In this document: positions 1 to 8,940 of the stretch, in pieces
Layout of the letters: every line of letters starts with the position of its first letter
Position numbering within the stretch: the first letter of the stretch is position 1
NCBI GenBank assembly: GCA_020072765.1
Contig: JAIQGD010000026.1
Span: 1-42,146, forward strand
Direction of reading: 5' to 3'
DNA: 42,146 nt
From: Terriglobia bacterium
GTDB lineage: Bacteria; Acidobacteriota; Terriglobia; Acidiferrales; UBA7541
Notes under the pieces: generated by a model
Seen by the model: only the letters and a program-made list of their open reading frames with translations
Databases searched by the model: none
What the model was told of the DNA's origin: nothing
Translations under genes and position numbers: made by a program

Positions 1-310
1 TGAAATCGAGCTGCTGTTCGTCCTCGCGCGCGCGCAGGGAATAGAGCTCCGCGTTGCTGGGCTGGTCCTTGATCAGCGCAGCCAGGGCGGGGCGCGTTTC
101 CCGCGGAGGCCGGCGAAACAGCACGCCGCCCTGCGGAAGCGACATCATGCGGAACAACGCCGTTTCCAGAGCGCTCCGCGCTTCGACGTTGCGAATCCAC
201 GACGGCAATTCGCCGAGCGCGGGAAGCGTCCACAGCAGAGCGAGGGCGCCTGCGGCGCACAGCAACAGCCGCGTGGCGCGTTTGGGCGGTGCACTAAGGA
301 AGCACTTCAA
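1..310 (-). CDS. TPR-like exported or membrane-anchored protein, N-terminal part (cut by window edge)
   Basis: Only the first ~103 residues are in the window; the gene continues past base 1. I place the start at a TTG (complement of 308-310) because an AGGAGGT Shine-Dalgarno lies 7 bases before it and no ATG or GTG fits this frame. This overlaps the end of the VIT-VWA gene by 17 bases, so the two are probably translationally coupled. The protein starts with basic residues and a hydrophobic stretch (LLLCAAGALALLW), a signal peptide or single membrane anchor. The later part (PALAALIKDQPSNAELYSLR) resembles the first helices of a tetratricopeptide array, but too little is visible to be sure. It is the last gene of the three-gene block beginning at 4594. 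Confidence 0.6.
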   Translation of the reverse strand, partial: MKCFLSAPPKRATRLLLCAAGALALLWTLPALGELPSWIRNVEARSALETALFRMMSLPQGGVLFRRPPRETRPALAALIKDQPSNAELYSLRAREDEQQLDF

Positions 311-2675
311 TGGGCACCTCCTGCGTTCCTATGTTGTGGGCGATGTCCTCGGCGGTCACGGTCAGCTTGTAGCGGCCGGGGATGGTCTGTTCCGGAATGA
401 GCAGCTCGCCGGTGCTGGCCCCGGCCTGGGAATCCCACTTGAGTTCGACCGGCGCCGCCCCTTCGAGCCGCGCGACCAGCGTGCGCGTGCTCTGCGAAGC
501 GCGGATGCGCAGGCCGATCGCCTGCCCGCGCTGGTAACGCGTGCGCTCCAGCTTCACCTGAACCACCGGCGGCTTGCTGGCGATCACAAAGGTCTTCGAC
601 TCCCGATAGGTATGGCCCACACGATCACGGAGAATGAGCCGCACGGTGTAGATGCCATCCTGCATGTCCTCGGGCGCGAGAAAACGCGTTTGCCAAGCGT
701 CCTCCGATTGCAAATAGCGAAGCGGCTGAACCAACCCGAAGGGAAAGAGCGCGACGACCGACCGGATCGATTCGTCGGTCTTGACGCGGAGCACCGGATC
801 GCCGGGACGAATCATGCGCGGGCGCAGCAGCGCGCGGGGAACGGCCAGAAACGACGTGTACGGCGTGACGAATTTGTACTGGCGCGCGAGGCGGATGATT
901 TCGTCGACGCTGGCCTGGTCTTCGCCTTCGCGTTCGATCTTATCGAGCAGGGCATCCACCCGCGCGCGCGCCCAGAGTCGCGGCAGTTGCGCGTGGTCGA
1001 GGAGTTCGCCCGGGAGGTCCGCCTTGGCCGCCATCTCGGCGCGATTGCCATCGCGCACGCCGCGGACGTTGAAACTGACGCCCTTCTGCGGAACTTTGTA
1101 GCGGCCCACCCACGAAGCCAGCGAACCCGCAAACGTGGCATCGTGCAGAGGATAGACGGAGTCCACGGCGGATTCCGGCGCCACGGAGAGCTGCAACTGC
1201 CCGATGGGGCTGCGGCCGATCTTGGACAAGAAGGAGTTCAGTTTGAACTCCATGGGCTCGGTCGAGAGCACGTGTTCGAGCACGCCGTCCTGGCGGGTCA
1301 TCATGCGAAACAACGGCAGGTTGGCATCGTCGCCGACGGCGAGAATGTAGGTGCGCGGCCGCTGCGCTTCCGGCAGTTGCTTCCACGCGGAGGCATACCA
1401 GGCCGCCAGCTTGCCGTTTTGAATGGGGCCGCGCGTCGCGCCGCCGTCGCTCAAAATCACCAGATACGTATTGCTCGCGCCGGGCGCCGAAGACTGCTGC
1501 AGCCCGGCCTGGATGGCCCGCTGCAGGTCCGTGCCGCCTCGCAGGCGGCTGTCGCGGATGAACTCGATCGCCTTTTGCACGGTCGCGGCATCCGCGGCGG
1601 CCGGCGCGGGCTGGAACGCCTGCGTTTGCGCATTGAACAAAACCAGGCTGAAGCGATCGGCGGGACGCAACGTGCGCAGCAGCGTTTCAAAAGCCTGGTA
1701 ACTGCGCTCCAGCTTCTCCCACTGCATCGAGAGCGAAGTGTCGAAGAGAACGACCACGGTCTTCGGGGCGGCGCCGGCCGGATCTCCGCCGGGCGCGGGC
1801 GCTTTGCCGAATCCGAAAAGCGCCTCCGCCTCGAAGAAGCCGGGCTCGTTGGTGCTGCGGACGGGAGCCGTCTCGGTCGGCGCAGGCTGTCCACTGACGG
1901 GATTGCGGTAGGTCAACACCTGCAGGGTGTCCACGGCAGCGGGGTCGAGCTCATAGGTGACGACGAAATCTTCCCCGAGATTGACGTTCTGCCCTTCGAA
2001 CGAACCCGTGACCACGTGCGGTGTGTTCTGGCCGATTTCCAGCGGAAACGTTTTTGCGGGCCCCTGAAAGTTGCGGATGGCATGCGCCGAATGCAGCTCG
2101 AAGGTGATGTGAAGGTGCCGGGCCGCCTGGGCCTGGTAGGCGTCGGGACGCAAGGGAATGGCCAAATACGACTTGAGGTTCTCGACCGGAATCGATTCGT
2201 GATACTCGATTTCGAGCCGCTTGGTTCCGTACGGTGCAATGGGAACGATGCGCGCGCTGAACACCGATGTCCGCCGGGCTTCCGCCGTGCCGCGTTCGCC
2301 CATTTCGAGAAGGCCGGGGTCAATGGCCTGTTGCTTGAGCTGGTTGTAGAGTTCTTCGGCGCGCTTGCGCTCCAGGATCACGGCGGGGATGCGCGTGGGG
2401 CCGTCCCAGGTGGCGAAATCGGAAATCGTGGCGTGACTCGGAAGGGCAAAAATGTAGTTGCCCTCCTCGATGATTCCGGTGTGGCTGGCAAACACCTGGC
2501 GCACGAACACGCGGGCATCGCCATTGTCCACGCGGATGTTGATTTCCATCTCTTCCAGCGAGAGGAGAGCGGGATCGGGCTGCTGCTTATCGCGAGGAAT
2601 CAGCACGCCGGCATCGGCAAACAACCGCGCCGGAGTCACCAGCGCCACGATCAGGAACAGGACAAGTTTATTCAT
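294..2675 (-). CDS. VIT domain and von Willebrand factor A domain protein, secreted
   Basis: The 793-residue protein begins with a signal peptide (MNKLVLFLIVALVTPARLFA). A VIT (inter-alpha-trypsin-like) domain follows at about residues 25-170, with the typical EGNYIFALP and KRAEELYNQL segments. A VWA domain lies at about 305-460; its metal-binding MIDAS loop is DTSLS at 312-316. The remainder is beta-rich, with a possible second Ig-like portion near the C-terminus. Proteins of this build are thought to act in surface adhesion or protein interaction; no enzymatic role is implied. The ATG overlaps the stop of the upstream propeller gene as ATGA, which decides this start over longer in-frame extensions and implies translational coupling. 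The TPR-like gene follows with an overlap. The natural partner or ligand is unknown. Confidence 0.88.
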   Translation of the reverse strand: MNKLVLFLIVALVTPARLFADAGVLIPRDKQQPDPALLSLEEMEINIRVDNGDARVFVRQVFASHTGIIEEGNYIFALPSHATISDFATWDGPTRIPAVILERKRAEELYNQLKQQAIDPGLLEMGERGTAEARRTSVFSARIVPIAPYGTKRLEIEYHESIPVENLKSYLAIPLRPDAYQAQAARHLHITFELHSAHAIRNFQGPAKTFPLEIGQNTPHVVTGSFEGQNVNLGEDFVVTYELDPAAVDTLQVLTYRNPVSGQPAPTETAPVRSTNEPGFFEAEALFGFGKAPAPGGDPAGAAPKTVVVLFDTSLSMQWEKLERSYQAFETLLRTLRPADRFSLVLFNAQTQAFQPAPAAADAATVQKAIEFIRDSRLRGGTDLQRAIQAGLQQSSAPGASNTYLVILSDGGATRGPIQNGKLAAWYASAWKQLPEAQRPRTYILAVGDDANLPLFRMMTRQDGVLEHVLSTEPMEFKLNSFLSKIGRSPIGQLQLSVAPESAVDSVYPLHDATFAGSLASWVGRYKVPQKGVSFNVRGVRDGNRAEMAAKADLPGELLDHAQLPRLWARARVDALLDKIEREGEDQASVDEIIRLARQYKFVTPYTSFLAVPRALLRPRMIRPGDPVLRVKTDESIRSVVALFPFGLVQPLRYLQSEDAWQTRFLAPEDMQDGIYTVRLILRDRVGHTYRESKTFVIASKPPVVQVKLERTRYQRGQAIGLRIRASQSTRTLVARLEGAAPVELKWDSQAGASTGELLIPEQTIPGRYKLTVTAEDIAHNIGTQEVPIEVLP

Positions 2676-4594
2676 AGGCCGACTCTTTGCTCCGGGATGC
2701 GCACCAGTCCGTTGTCGGTGCCGATATAGATGTATCCATTGCTCGCGGCCAGCGCCGTCACGTTCGATGACGGCAGCCCCGCCTCCACCACCGACCATCG
2801 CGCCGACTGCCGGTCGTACACATACAAACCCTTGCCCAGCGTTCCGGCGAACACATGGCTGGGCGTCACCAGCATGGCATTGGGGTTCACGTCGAACGGG
2901 CCCGAGGCTTTTTCGAAAGAATGGAACCGGCCGGAACCATCCAGGCCCACCACACCCGCTCCATACGTTCCCACCATCCATTCCGAGCCCACGGGGACGA
3001 CCGCGGTGATCCAGTTGTGCTTCAAATTGGAAGTGGCGGTGGTGAAATTCTCCTTGATGCCGCCCTTGTCGAGAACCGACAACCCGCCGAGCGTGCCGGC
3101 GATCAGTTGGTCCCCGGAAACTCCCAGCGCGTAGACGTGATTATTTACCAGGCCGTGAAAGGCGTACATGCTGCGCGCGCCCGTCGCGTCGAGAAACGTC
3201 AGCCCCGCGGGAGTGGCCAGAGCGAGTCCGCCCAGGTAGGGCGCCACGTCGGTGACGTGATCGGTAATCAGGCCGTCGGCGCGCGTGAGCACCTGCTGTT
3301 CGCCGCCCTGGCTATCGAAGCGGACCAGGCCGTTGGCGGTGGCCACGTCGATCGCGCCGTTCTTGGAGTCCGACAGAATCCGATTCACGCAGAAGACGTG
3401 CTCGTCTTCCACGTGGGTAGCGCGCGCATGATCGGAAGAGAGCACATCGAGGCCGTGGTCGAAGTAACCGACCCAGAGGCGGCCATCCGCGCCGGCGGCC
3501 AGCGCGGAAATGTTGCGGTCGCTGAGCACCGCCGCGCCGGGTTGCAGCGCGGGTTGCCAGCCCAATGCGTGAGCGTTCCTGCGGTACACGCCGGTGCGAG
3601 CGACGGCGAAGACCGCGTCGCCGGCGGGAAAAATCTGGCGGATTTCGGATAGCTGCGAGCCCGGACCTGCGCTCGGGTTGGGATGGCGGCCTTCCAGCGG
3701 AATCGTCATCACTCCCTGATCCTCGGAGCCGACGTACAACTCCTGCCGCGTGGCGAACAGGGCCGTCGCCAGCACTCCGGGAGCCAGAGTCCGCGAAAAG
3801 CGCCCGCGGTCAAAGATGGCGACGCCCAGAGGAGTGCCCACGTACGTGCTGTCTCCGGCGATGGCCAGCGACAACACCTGCGAATCCGGGAGCCCCTGCG
3901 CCTCGGAAAAGGAATCCGCCGCGCCCGCGTGGAAGTGAATCACGCCACGGTCCAGCGTGCCCACCCACAAATCCGACTCGTTGCCCGCCAGTGCGGTCAC
4001 GTACGGGACTTTCAACGTCGCATGCAGAAGCTGAATCGTTTTTCCGTCGTAGACCAGGACGCCGCGCTTCTTCGTGGCCATCAGAAGATGGCCCGAGGGC
4101 ACGGGCAAAATGGCGGTGATGGAGCGCGCCTCGGCGTCCTGGGGAAGGATCTGGCGCAACGTGCGGCCATTGAATGCCAGCAAGCCATCCTCGGCGGTGG
4201 CCAGAATGAGTTCGGGCTCACTGGAATCCGCCAGCACGGATGTGGCGATGGCGACTAAAGGCGAGCCGGGAAGTTCTCGCCCGACCGCATACTGATGGAG
4301 CAGGGCGCCCTCATGGTCATAGGCGAGGAGTCCCGCGGGGCCGGCAATATAGAGGGCGCCTTGAAATTGGGCGGCTTGAAAAAAGACCTCCGGGGCGCTG
4401 ATGCCCTCGAAGTCGGGATTGCCGGACATCGCCAGCGGCCGGACTTCGAAAGCGATCTCGCGCTCCGCGCGGACCTCTTCGTTCGCCGAATGCAAAGCCT
4501 GGGACGTGCGCCAAAAGAACAACCCGCCCAGCGCAGCGAGCAGCAGGCCAGCCACGCCCGCGGCGCTGCACCACACCACCGATGTCCGCTTCAT
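2672..4594 (-). CDS. Membrane-anchored beta-propeller (two-component-regulator-propeller-like) protein
   Basis: This 640-residue protein has one N-terminal membrane segment (about residues 8-30). The rest is built of repeats of the kind DLWVGTLDRGVIHF, LYVGSEDQGVMTI, RLWVGYFDHGLDVL and YIYIGTDNGLVRI. These are blades of the seven-bladed propeller found in the sensor part of hybrid two-component regulators (Reg_prop family). No kinase or DNA-binding domain follows, so this is a stand-alone propeller, probably in the periplasm. The start is supported by AGAGGGA seven bases upstream of the ATG. Its stop overlaps the start of the VIT-VWA gene by four bases, and the TPR-like gene follows, so the three are likely co-expressed as a cell-envelope unit. 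Function is not known. Confidence 0.8.
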   Translation of the reverse strand: MKRTSVVWCSAAGVAGLLLAALGGLFFWRTSQALHSANEEVRAEREIAFEVRPLAMSGNPDFEGISAPEVFFQAAQFQGALYIAGPAGLLAYDHEGALLHQYAVGRELPGSPLVAIATSVLADSSEPELILATAEDGLLAFNGRTLRQILPQDAEARSITAILPVPSGHLLMATKKRGVLVYDGKTIQLLHATLKVPYVTALAGNESDLWVGTLDRGVIHFHAGAADSFSEAQGLPDSQVLSLAIAGDSTYVGTPLGVAIFDRGRFSRTLAPGVLATALFATRQELYVGSEDQGVMTIPLEGRHPNPSAGPGSQLSEIRQIFPAGDAVFAVARTGVYRRNAHALGWQPALQPGAAVLSDRNISALAAGADGRLWVGYFDHGLDVLSSDHARATHVEDEHVFCVNRILSDSKNGAIDVATANGLVRFDSQGGEQQVLTRADGLITDHVTDVAPYLGGLALATPAGLTFLDATGARSMYAFHGLVNNHVYALGVSGDQLIAGTLGGLSVLDKGGIKENFTTATSNLKHNWITAVVPVGSEWMVGTYGAGVVGLDGSGRFHSFEKASGPFDVNPNAMLVTPSHVFAGTLGKGLYVYDRQSARWSVVEAGLPSSNVTALAASNGYIYIGTDNGLVRIPEQRVGL

Positions 4595-4803
4595 GACTTC
4601 CCTCTAACAGGAAGTGCAAAGATAAACTTCAGACGCACTGTCACAAGGAACAAATAGCTTGAGGACATTAGCTCACTTGCATGGGCGAGGGAAGTTGTTT
4701 CCGGACGCCTGTTTCCAGTTGATACCTGTCCTTCTAATTTCCGGGCGGAGCGAGCCGGCGGGAGGCGAGCCAGGCGCGTGGGACACGATTCAGCGGACTG
4801 GCA

Positions 4804-5559
4804 TCAGCCGCCCATGATGGTGGCGCCACCGTCGACGTGCCACACTTCTCCGGTGATGAACGCGCCGGCGGAAGACGCGAGAAACACAGCCGCCTCGCCG
4901 ATTTCCTCCGCGGTACCCAGACGGCCGAGCGGCGACTTCTTGCGCCGCATTTCGTAACCCGCATCGTCCACCAGGGCGCGGGCACCCGGCGTGGGGATGG
5001 CTCCGGGACTGATGGCGTTCACGCGAATCCCGCGCGGACCGAACTCGACCGCCAGCGCGCGTGTCAGGGCCCCCACGGCACCCTTCATCGCCGAATAGAC
5101 CGCCGTCCCGCTGTGGCCTCGGTCGGCCGTTGGAGAAGAAAAATTGATGATGACGCCGCCGCGTTCCGCCACCATGTGGCGGTCGGCCGCCTGGGCGCCC
5201 CAGATGAGCGACTTCAGGCCCACCGAAGTCATCCGATTCCAAGTCTCTTCGGTAATCGCGCCCACCGGCTCGTAGCGAAACACGATGGCGCTGTTCACCA
5301 CGGCGTCGAGACGTCCGAATTCAGACACCAGCCGGTCGCTGGCATCGAGCACGGCCTCGCGGTGGCTCACGTCGATCACGAAGGCGCGCGCCACGCCCCC
5401 GGCTTTGGCGATGTCCGCCGCGGTGGCTTCGGCGCTGGCGCGGTCAATGTCCGCGATCCCAACCACCGCACCCTCGGCCGCAAAGGCCAGGCCGATCGCG
5501 CGTCCGATGCCGCGCCCGCCACCCGTGATGAATGCCACCTGACCAGCCAGACGCGCCAT
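4804..5559 (-). CDS. Short-chain dehydrogenase/reductase (SDR, classical type)
   Basis: A 251-residue NAD(P)-dependent oxidoreductase with a Rossmann fold. The cofactor motif TGGGRGIG is at residues 12-19, the catalytic serine at about 141-142 (NFSS), and Tyr155-x3-Lys159 (YSAMK) completes the active site. The usual NNAG after beta-4 reads VNSA here. The C-terminus has the standard TGEVWHVDGGATIMGG end. I chose the ATG at 5559 because CAGGAGA lies 7 bases upstream; an in-frame ATG 20 codons earlier has no ribosome site. The substrate cannot be read from sequence; annotation as a 3-oxoacyl-ACP-reductase-like or secondary-alcohol dehydrogenase would be equally compatible. It is divergent from the GMC oxidoreductase and has its own good promoter at 5615-5644. 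Confidence 0.9.
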   Translation of the reverse strand: MARLAGQVAFITGGGRGIGRAIGLAFAAEGAVVGIADIDRASAEATAADIAKAGGVARAFVIDVSHREAVLDASDRLVSEFGRLDAVVNSAIVFRYEPVGAITEETWNRMTSVGLKSLIWGAQAADRHMVAERGGVIINFSSPTADRGHSGTAVYSAMKGAVGALTRALAVEFGPRGIRVNAISPGAIPTPGARALVDDAGYEMRRKKSPLGRLGTAEEIGEAAVFLASSAGAFITGEVWHVDGGATIMGG

Positions 5560-5607
5560 GGGCTTTCTCCTGAAGAGATTTCGGTCCCCTGCCAACAGGC
5601 CCCGAGA

Positions 5608-5644
5608 AGCCCGGATCATATGTAACAGTGTTTGAAGAAGTCAA
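5608..5644 (-). promoter_or_regulatory. Sigma-70-type promoter for the SDR gene
   Basis: On the minus strand TTGACT (complement of 5639-5644) is followed after 18 bases by TATGAT (complement of 5615-5620), five of six matches to the consensus -10. The expected transcript start is near 5608, leaving a leader of about 50 bases before the ATG at 5559. It lies in the divergent space shared with the GMC gene. Confidence 0.6.
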
Positions 5645-5740
5645 CCCGACCGTGTTATGGTGAGCCGAAATTTTATAGGGTCCGCGGAGGTTTCCATCGG
5701 GGTTGCGAGCCCGGAAGCCGCGGATGAACCGAGGGCAATC

Positions 5741-7423
5741 ATGGCGGAAAGTGCGCGCACGAATGGCCACGCGGAAGATCTGTTCGATTACATCATTGTG
5801 GGGGCAGGTTCGGCGGGATGCGTTCTGGCCAACCGGTTGTCGGCCGACCCGTCCATTCGCGTCTGCCTGATTGAGGCGGGCCCGCATGATAGCAATCCCT
5901 TCATCAAGGTTCCCCTCGGAGTCGTGCATCTGCTCGACCATCCCAAGGTGAACTGGCGGTTTACAAGCGTTCCGCAGAAGCAGGCGGGCGGGCGCGTGCT
6001 GCCGATTCCGCTCGGAAAGACGCTCGGGGGCACGAGCTCGATCAACGGAATGGTTTACACCCGCGGCCATCCGCACGACTACGACGATTGGGCGGCCGCC
6101 GGCTGCCCGGGATGGTCGTTCCGGGAAGTGCTTCCCTACTTTACCCGGTCGGAGAACAACGAGAACTTTCCCGAGTCGGCGTATCACGGAAAGGGCGGTC
6201 CGACCAACGTCACCAATCTCGACAGCTACAACCCGCTGTGCGAGGCTTTGTTCCAGGCCGCTGAGTCTCTGGGCATGAAGCGTTGCCCGGATTTCTGCGG
6301 CCCGACGCACGAGGGCTTTACGATCCGCCAGTCCACCGTGCGCGGCGGGATGCGTGAATCCACGGCCCGGTCGTATCTGAAACCAGCGCGCGGAAGAAAC
6401 AATCTGACGGTGCTTACCAAGGCGCAGGTAACGCGCGTGGTGTTCGAGGGACGCCGCGCGGTGGGCGTCGAGTTCGTGCGTGAAAATACAGTGCAGCGCG
6501 TCCGTGCGCGCCGCGAAATCGTGGTCTCGGCGGGAACGTACGGCTCCTCAAAACTGCTGATGCTTTCGGGCGTCGGCGACGGCGAGGAGCTGAAGCGTTA
6601 CGGCATCCCGGTGGTCCTCTCCGCTCCCGGCGTGGGCCGCAATCTCCAGGAACATGTCGTCGCCCCGATTCGCTACGACAGCCCCACCACCGTGCCCTAC
6701 GGGCTCTCGCTCCGGACTGTCCCGCGAGTAGCCTGGAGCTTCGTCGAGTACCTGCTCTTCCGGCGCGGCTTGCTGGCGAATAGCATCATGCACGCCGGCG
6801 GATTCGTGAAAAGCGACCCGGGTCTCGACCGGCCCGATGTTCAGCTCATGCTCCTGCCCGCGTATAAGAACGAAAAGGAAAAGGGACGCCTCCGGGAACG
6901 CCTGGGCTTCAGCCATGTCGCCATCGGCCACGGGTACGGCTTGACCGCCATGGTGATGCGGCCGAAGAGCCGCGGCCAGGTCAACCTCGCGAGCAACGAC
7001 TACCGCGTGATGCCGCTCATCGATCCAAACTTCTTCGCCGATGAGCGCGACCTCGATCTGCTCGTCTACGGCCTGAAGCTCGCCCGCCGCGTGCTGGAGG
7101 CCCCGGCCTTCAACCCCTATCGCGGCACAGAGCTGGTGCCCGGCCCCGATGTCCAAGGCGATGCAGCTCTAAAGGACTACGCGCGGAACTTCGCGGTGAC
7201 GGGCGTTCACCCCGTCGGCACCTGCCGCATGGGTTCGGACGCCAACGCTGTGACCGATGCGGAACTCCGCGTGAAAGGCATCGAAGGGCTTCGCGTGGTG
7301 GACGGGTCGATCATGCCGACGCTGATCGGCGGCAACACCAACGGGCCCATCATCATGATCGCGGAAAAAGCTGCCGACATGATTCTGGGGAAGCCGCCTC
7401 TGCCGGCGGAGACGCGCATCTGA
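5741..7423 (+). CDS. GMC-family FAD-dependent alcohol/choline dehydrogenase-like oxidoreductase
   Basis: A 560-residue glucose-methanol-choline family flavoprotein. The FAD-binding motif DYIIVGAGSAGCVLANRLS is near the N-terminus, followed by GKTLGGTSSINGMVYTRGHPHDYDDW (GMC signature 1 region). The catalytic histidine region is VTGVHPVGTCRMG, and the conserved VDGSIMPTLIGGNTNGPIIMIAEKAAD end closes the FAD domain. Length and motifs match bacterial alcohol dehydrogenases of the AlkJ/BetA group, which oxidise alcohols to aldehydes and pass electrons to the respiratory chain. An ATG at 5657 would add 28 residues, but the one at 5741 is preceded by GAGGG at a good distance and by less protein-like sequence. 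The NTF2-like gene follows 55 bases on and is probably co-transcribed. Substrate unknown. Confidence 0.92.
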   Translation: MAESARTNGHAEDLFDYIIVGAGSAGCVLANRLSADPSIRVCLIEAGPHDSNPFIKVPLGVVHLLDHPKVNWRFTSVPQKQAGGRVLPIPLGKTLGGTSSINGMVYTRGHPHDYDDWAAAGCPGWSFREVLPYFTRSENNENFPESAYHGKGGPTNVTNLDSYNPLCEALFQAAESLGMKRCPDFCGPTHEGFTIRQSTVRGGMRESTARSYLKPARGRNNLTVLTKAQVTRVVFEGRRAVGVEFVRENTVQRVRARREIVVSAGTYGSSKLLMLSGVGDGEELKRYGIPVVLSAPGVGRNLQEHVVAPIRYDSPTTVPYGLSLRTVPRVAWSFVEYLLFRRGLLANSIMHAGGFVKSDPGLDRPDVQLMLLPAYKNEKEKGRLRERLGFSHVAIGHGYGLTAMVMRPKSRGQVNLASNDYRVMPLIDPNFFADERDLDLLVYGLKLARRVLEAPAFNPYRGTELVPGPDVQGDAALKDYARNFAVTGVHPVGTCRMGSDANAVTDAELRVKGIEGLRVVDGSIMPTLIGGNTNGPIIMIAEKAADMILGKPPLPAETRI

Positions 7424-7478
7424 ACGCCGCGTTCACGGCGGCAGGGTTTACATCTTCGGAAAGAAACAGGAGGAGAGA

Positions 7479-7883
7479 ATGTCGAAAGCCAAGCAAGCCA
7501 ACGAGCAGCTGGTAAGAAAATTCTTTAAGGTGCTGAGCACCGGTGATCTCGAACGCCTGCGGCCCATGTTTCACAAGAAAGCGGTCTGGAAAGTGATGGC
7601 CACCGGAATTCCGGGCGCGGGCCAGACCGAAGGCCGCGACAACATAATTGACAAGTTCCTCGGCCCGATCCGCGGCACGTTTATCCCCGGCGATCCCAAA
7701 GTCAAAATTACCGCGCTCATCTCCGACGGCCCCGTCGTACTGGCGGAGGCGCATGGGATGGGCAAGCTCAAAAACGGCAAGCAGTACGACAACATGTACG
7801 CCTTCGTGCTCAAGGTGAAGGACGGCCAGATCATCGCGCTGCGCGAGTACATGGACAGCCACCACGTCACGACCATCGTCTAG
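7479..7883 (+). CDS. SnoaL/NTF2-like family protein
   Basis: A 134-residue protein with the alpha+beta-barrel pattern of the SnoaL/NTF2 superfamily: an N-terminal helix (NEQLVRKFFKVLSTGDLERLRPMF), a short turn (VWKVMATGIPGAG) and strands ending in YAFVLKVKDGQIIALREYMDSHH. Members are ketosteroid-isomerase-like small enzymes or ligand-binding proteins. AGGAGGAGAGA directly precedes the ATG, a strong ribosome site. It is 55 bases downstream of the GMC gene, suggesting a shared transcript and perhaps action on the product of that dehydrogenase, which is inference. A repeat element starts ten bases after the stop. Confidence 0.8.
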   Translation: MSKAKQANEQLVRKFFKVLSTGDLERLRPMFHKKAVWKVMATGIPGAGQTEGRDNIIDKFLGPIRGTFIPGDPKVKITALISDGPVVLAEAHGMGKLKNGKQYDNMYAFVLKVKDGQIIALREYMDSHHVTTIV

Positions 7884-7892
7884 CGGCCGTCG

Positions 7893-8033
7893 CTAGTGTC
7901 CTGATTCGTAAGTTCGTTGCAGGTTTTTAGGAGGCCGGGGCTTCAGCCCCGGCGTTAAGGCATTGGTTTTCATGGGGCTTTAGCCCCTGAAGCTCGGTGT
8001 CGTTATGCAAGGAACTTCTGACTCGGGACGCTA
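7893..8033. repeat. MITE-like repeat with imperfect terminal inverted repeats and a double-hairpin core
   Basis: The ends read TAGTGTCCTGATTC (from 7893) and GACTCGGGACGCTA (8020-8033), an imperfect inverted pair. The middle (7922-7992) is a 71-base core also present at 40272-40342 with only about five differences. The core contains two hairpins, CCGGGGCTTCAGCCCCGG and GGGGCTTTAGCCCC. The right end supplies the TAG stop codon of the MBL gene (complement of 8031-8033). It encodes no protein and looks like a non-autonomous mobile or REP-type element. Confidence 0.75.
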
Positions 8034-8837
8034 GGTTTCCGCGGTGGGCGGGACATCGAGGCGCACCGCCTCGATGTCGAGTCCCGGCACGCGCGGAAAC
8101 CGCGCGGCGACCGCGGGGTCGTGGCCCGGGATGATGTGGTCCGGGCCGTCGGCCAGCGCCTCGACGACGCGGTAGCCCTCGAGCATGGCCCCGACATCAT
8201 GCACGATGGGAAAGGGGCTCCGCCACCGGATGTTGGCGTAGAAGTGCGTGGCGTCGGAGGCCAGCACCACCCAGCCGCGCGCCGTATGGACCCGCACCAC
8301 CTGCAGGCCGGCGGTGTGGCCGCCCACGTGATGCAGCGTGATGCCGGGCAGCACTTCCCCCATGCCGCTGTGGAAGATGATGCGGCCGGCATGAATGCCT
8401 CGCACCGCCCAGACGACATCTTCGACATCATAGGCGTGCTGCCGTGAAGCGTCGAGCATGAACTTGCCCGTGGCAAATGCGGCTTCGGACTCCTGCAGGT
8501 GAAACTTCGCCGCCGGAAACCGGTCCAGATTGCCCGCGTGATCGTAATGGAGATGGGTGATCACAACATTCTTCACCGTCTCCGGAGCAATCCCCACCCG
8601 GCGCAGTCCCTCGACCGGACAATGCAGGTAGCGCCGCTTGCGGCTGTGCGCCGTGGCCTCGGTGAAGCCCGTATCCACGACGACATCCCCATGGGGTCCG
8701 CGAATCGCCCAAACGAAGTAATCCATCGGCATCGGCGCGTCCGGAAAGTCCGTGGAGATAAAATTCTCCCGCGCCCGCCGCTCCACCGTCGCATAGCGAA
8801 CGGCAACGATTTCGTAGTTGGGGATATCCGGGGTCAT
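8031..8837 (-). CDS. MBL-fold metallo-hydrolase (N-acyl-homoserine-lactonase-like)
   Basis: A 268-residue metallo-beta-lactamase-fold protein. The zinc motif HLHYDH is at residues 95-100; further ligands fit GGHTAG, the aspartate in LASDATHF and the histidine in IIPGHDP. This is the arrangement of the AttM/AiiA lactonase group, but many members hydrolyse other lactones or esters, so quorum quenching should not be assumed. In a neighbourhood with PcaC-like and beta-hydroxyacid dehydrogenase genes, a lactone hydrolase of a catabolic route is plausible (inference). The chosen ATG is 104 bases after the upstream stop; a 20-codon longer form has no family-like sequence. The stop codon lies in a repeat-element end, so the C-terminus may have been altered by that element. 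Confidence 0.85.
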   Translation of the reverse strand: MTPDIPNYEIVAVRYATVERRARENFISTDFPDAPMPMDYFVWAIRGPHGDVVVDTGFTEATAHSRKRRYLHCPVEGLRRVGIAPETVKNVVITHLHYDHAGNLDRFPAAKFHLQESEAAFATGKFMLDASRQHAYDVEDVVWAVRGIHAGRIIFHSGMGEVLPGITLHHVGGHTAGLQVVRVHTARGWVVLASDATHFYANIRWRSPFPIVHDVGAMLEGYRVVEALADGPDHIIPGHDPAVAARFPRVPGLDIEAVRLDVPPTAET

Positions 8838-8940
8838 GCGCGTCTCGCACCCATGACGTATTTGCCCATCGCCGCGCCGCGCAAAACCATGGCCCAAACC
8901 AGGGCGATGCTCATGCTCTGTGCAAATATCTCGGACAGCG

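Noticed and set aside
54-2729. Long plus-strand open frame (891 codons) opposite the VIT-VWA gene
   Set aside because: Arginine- and histidine-rich, no family features; the minus strand carries signal peptide, VIT and MIDAS motifs and matching ribosome sites.
7893-8033. Repeat core read as a CRISPR unit or intrinsic terminator
   Set aside because: Only two distant copies, each inside inverted end repeats, with no regular spacers; hairpins lack T-runs.
8031-8837. Assignment of the MBL protein as a true quorum-quenching lactonase
   Set aside because: The HxHxDH fold motif is shared by many hydrolases and no signalling genes are nearby.
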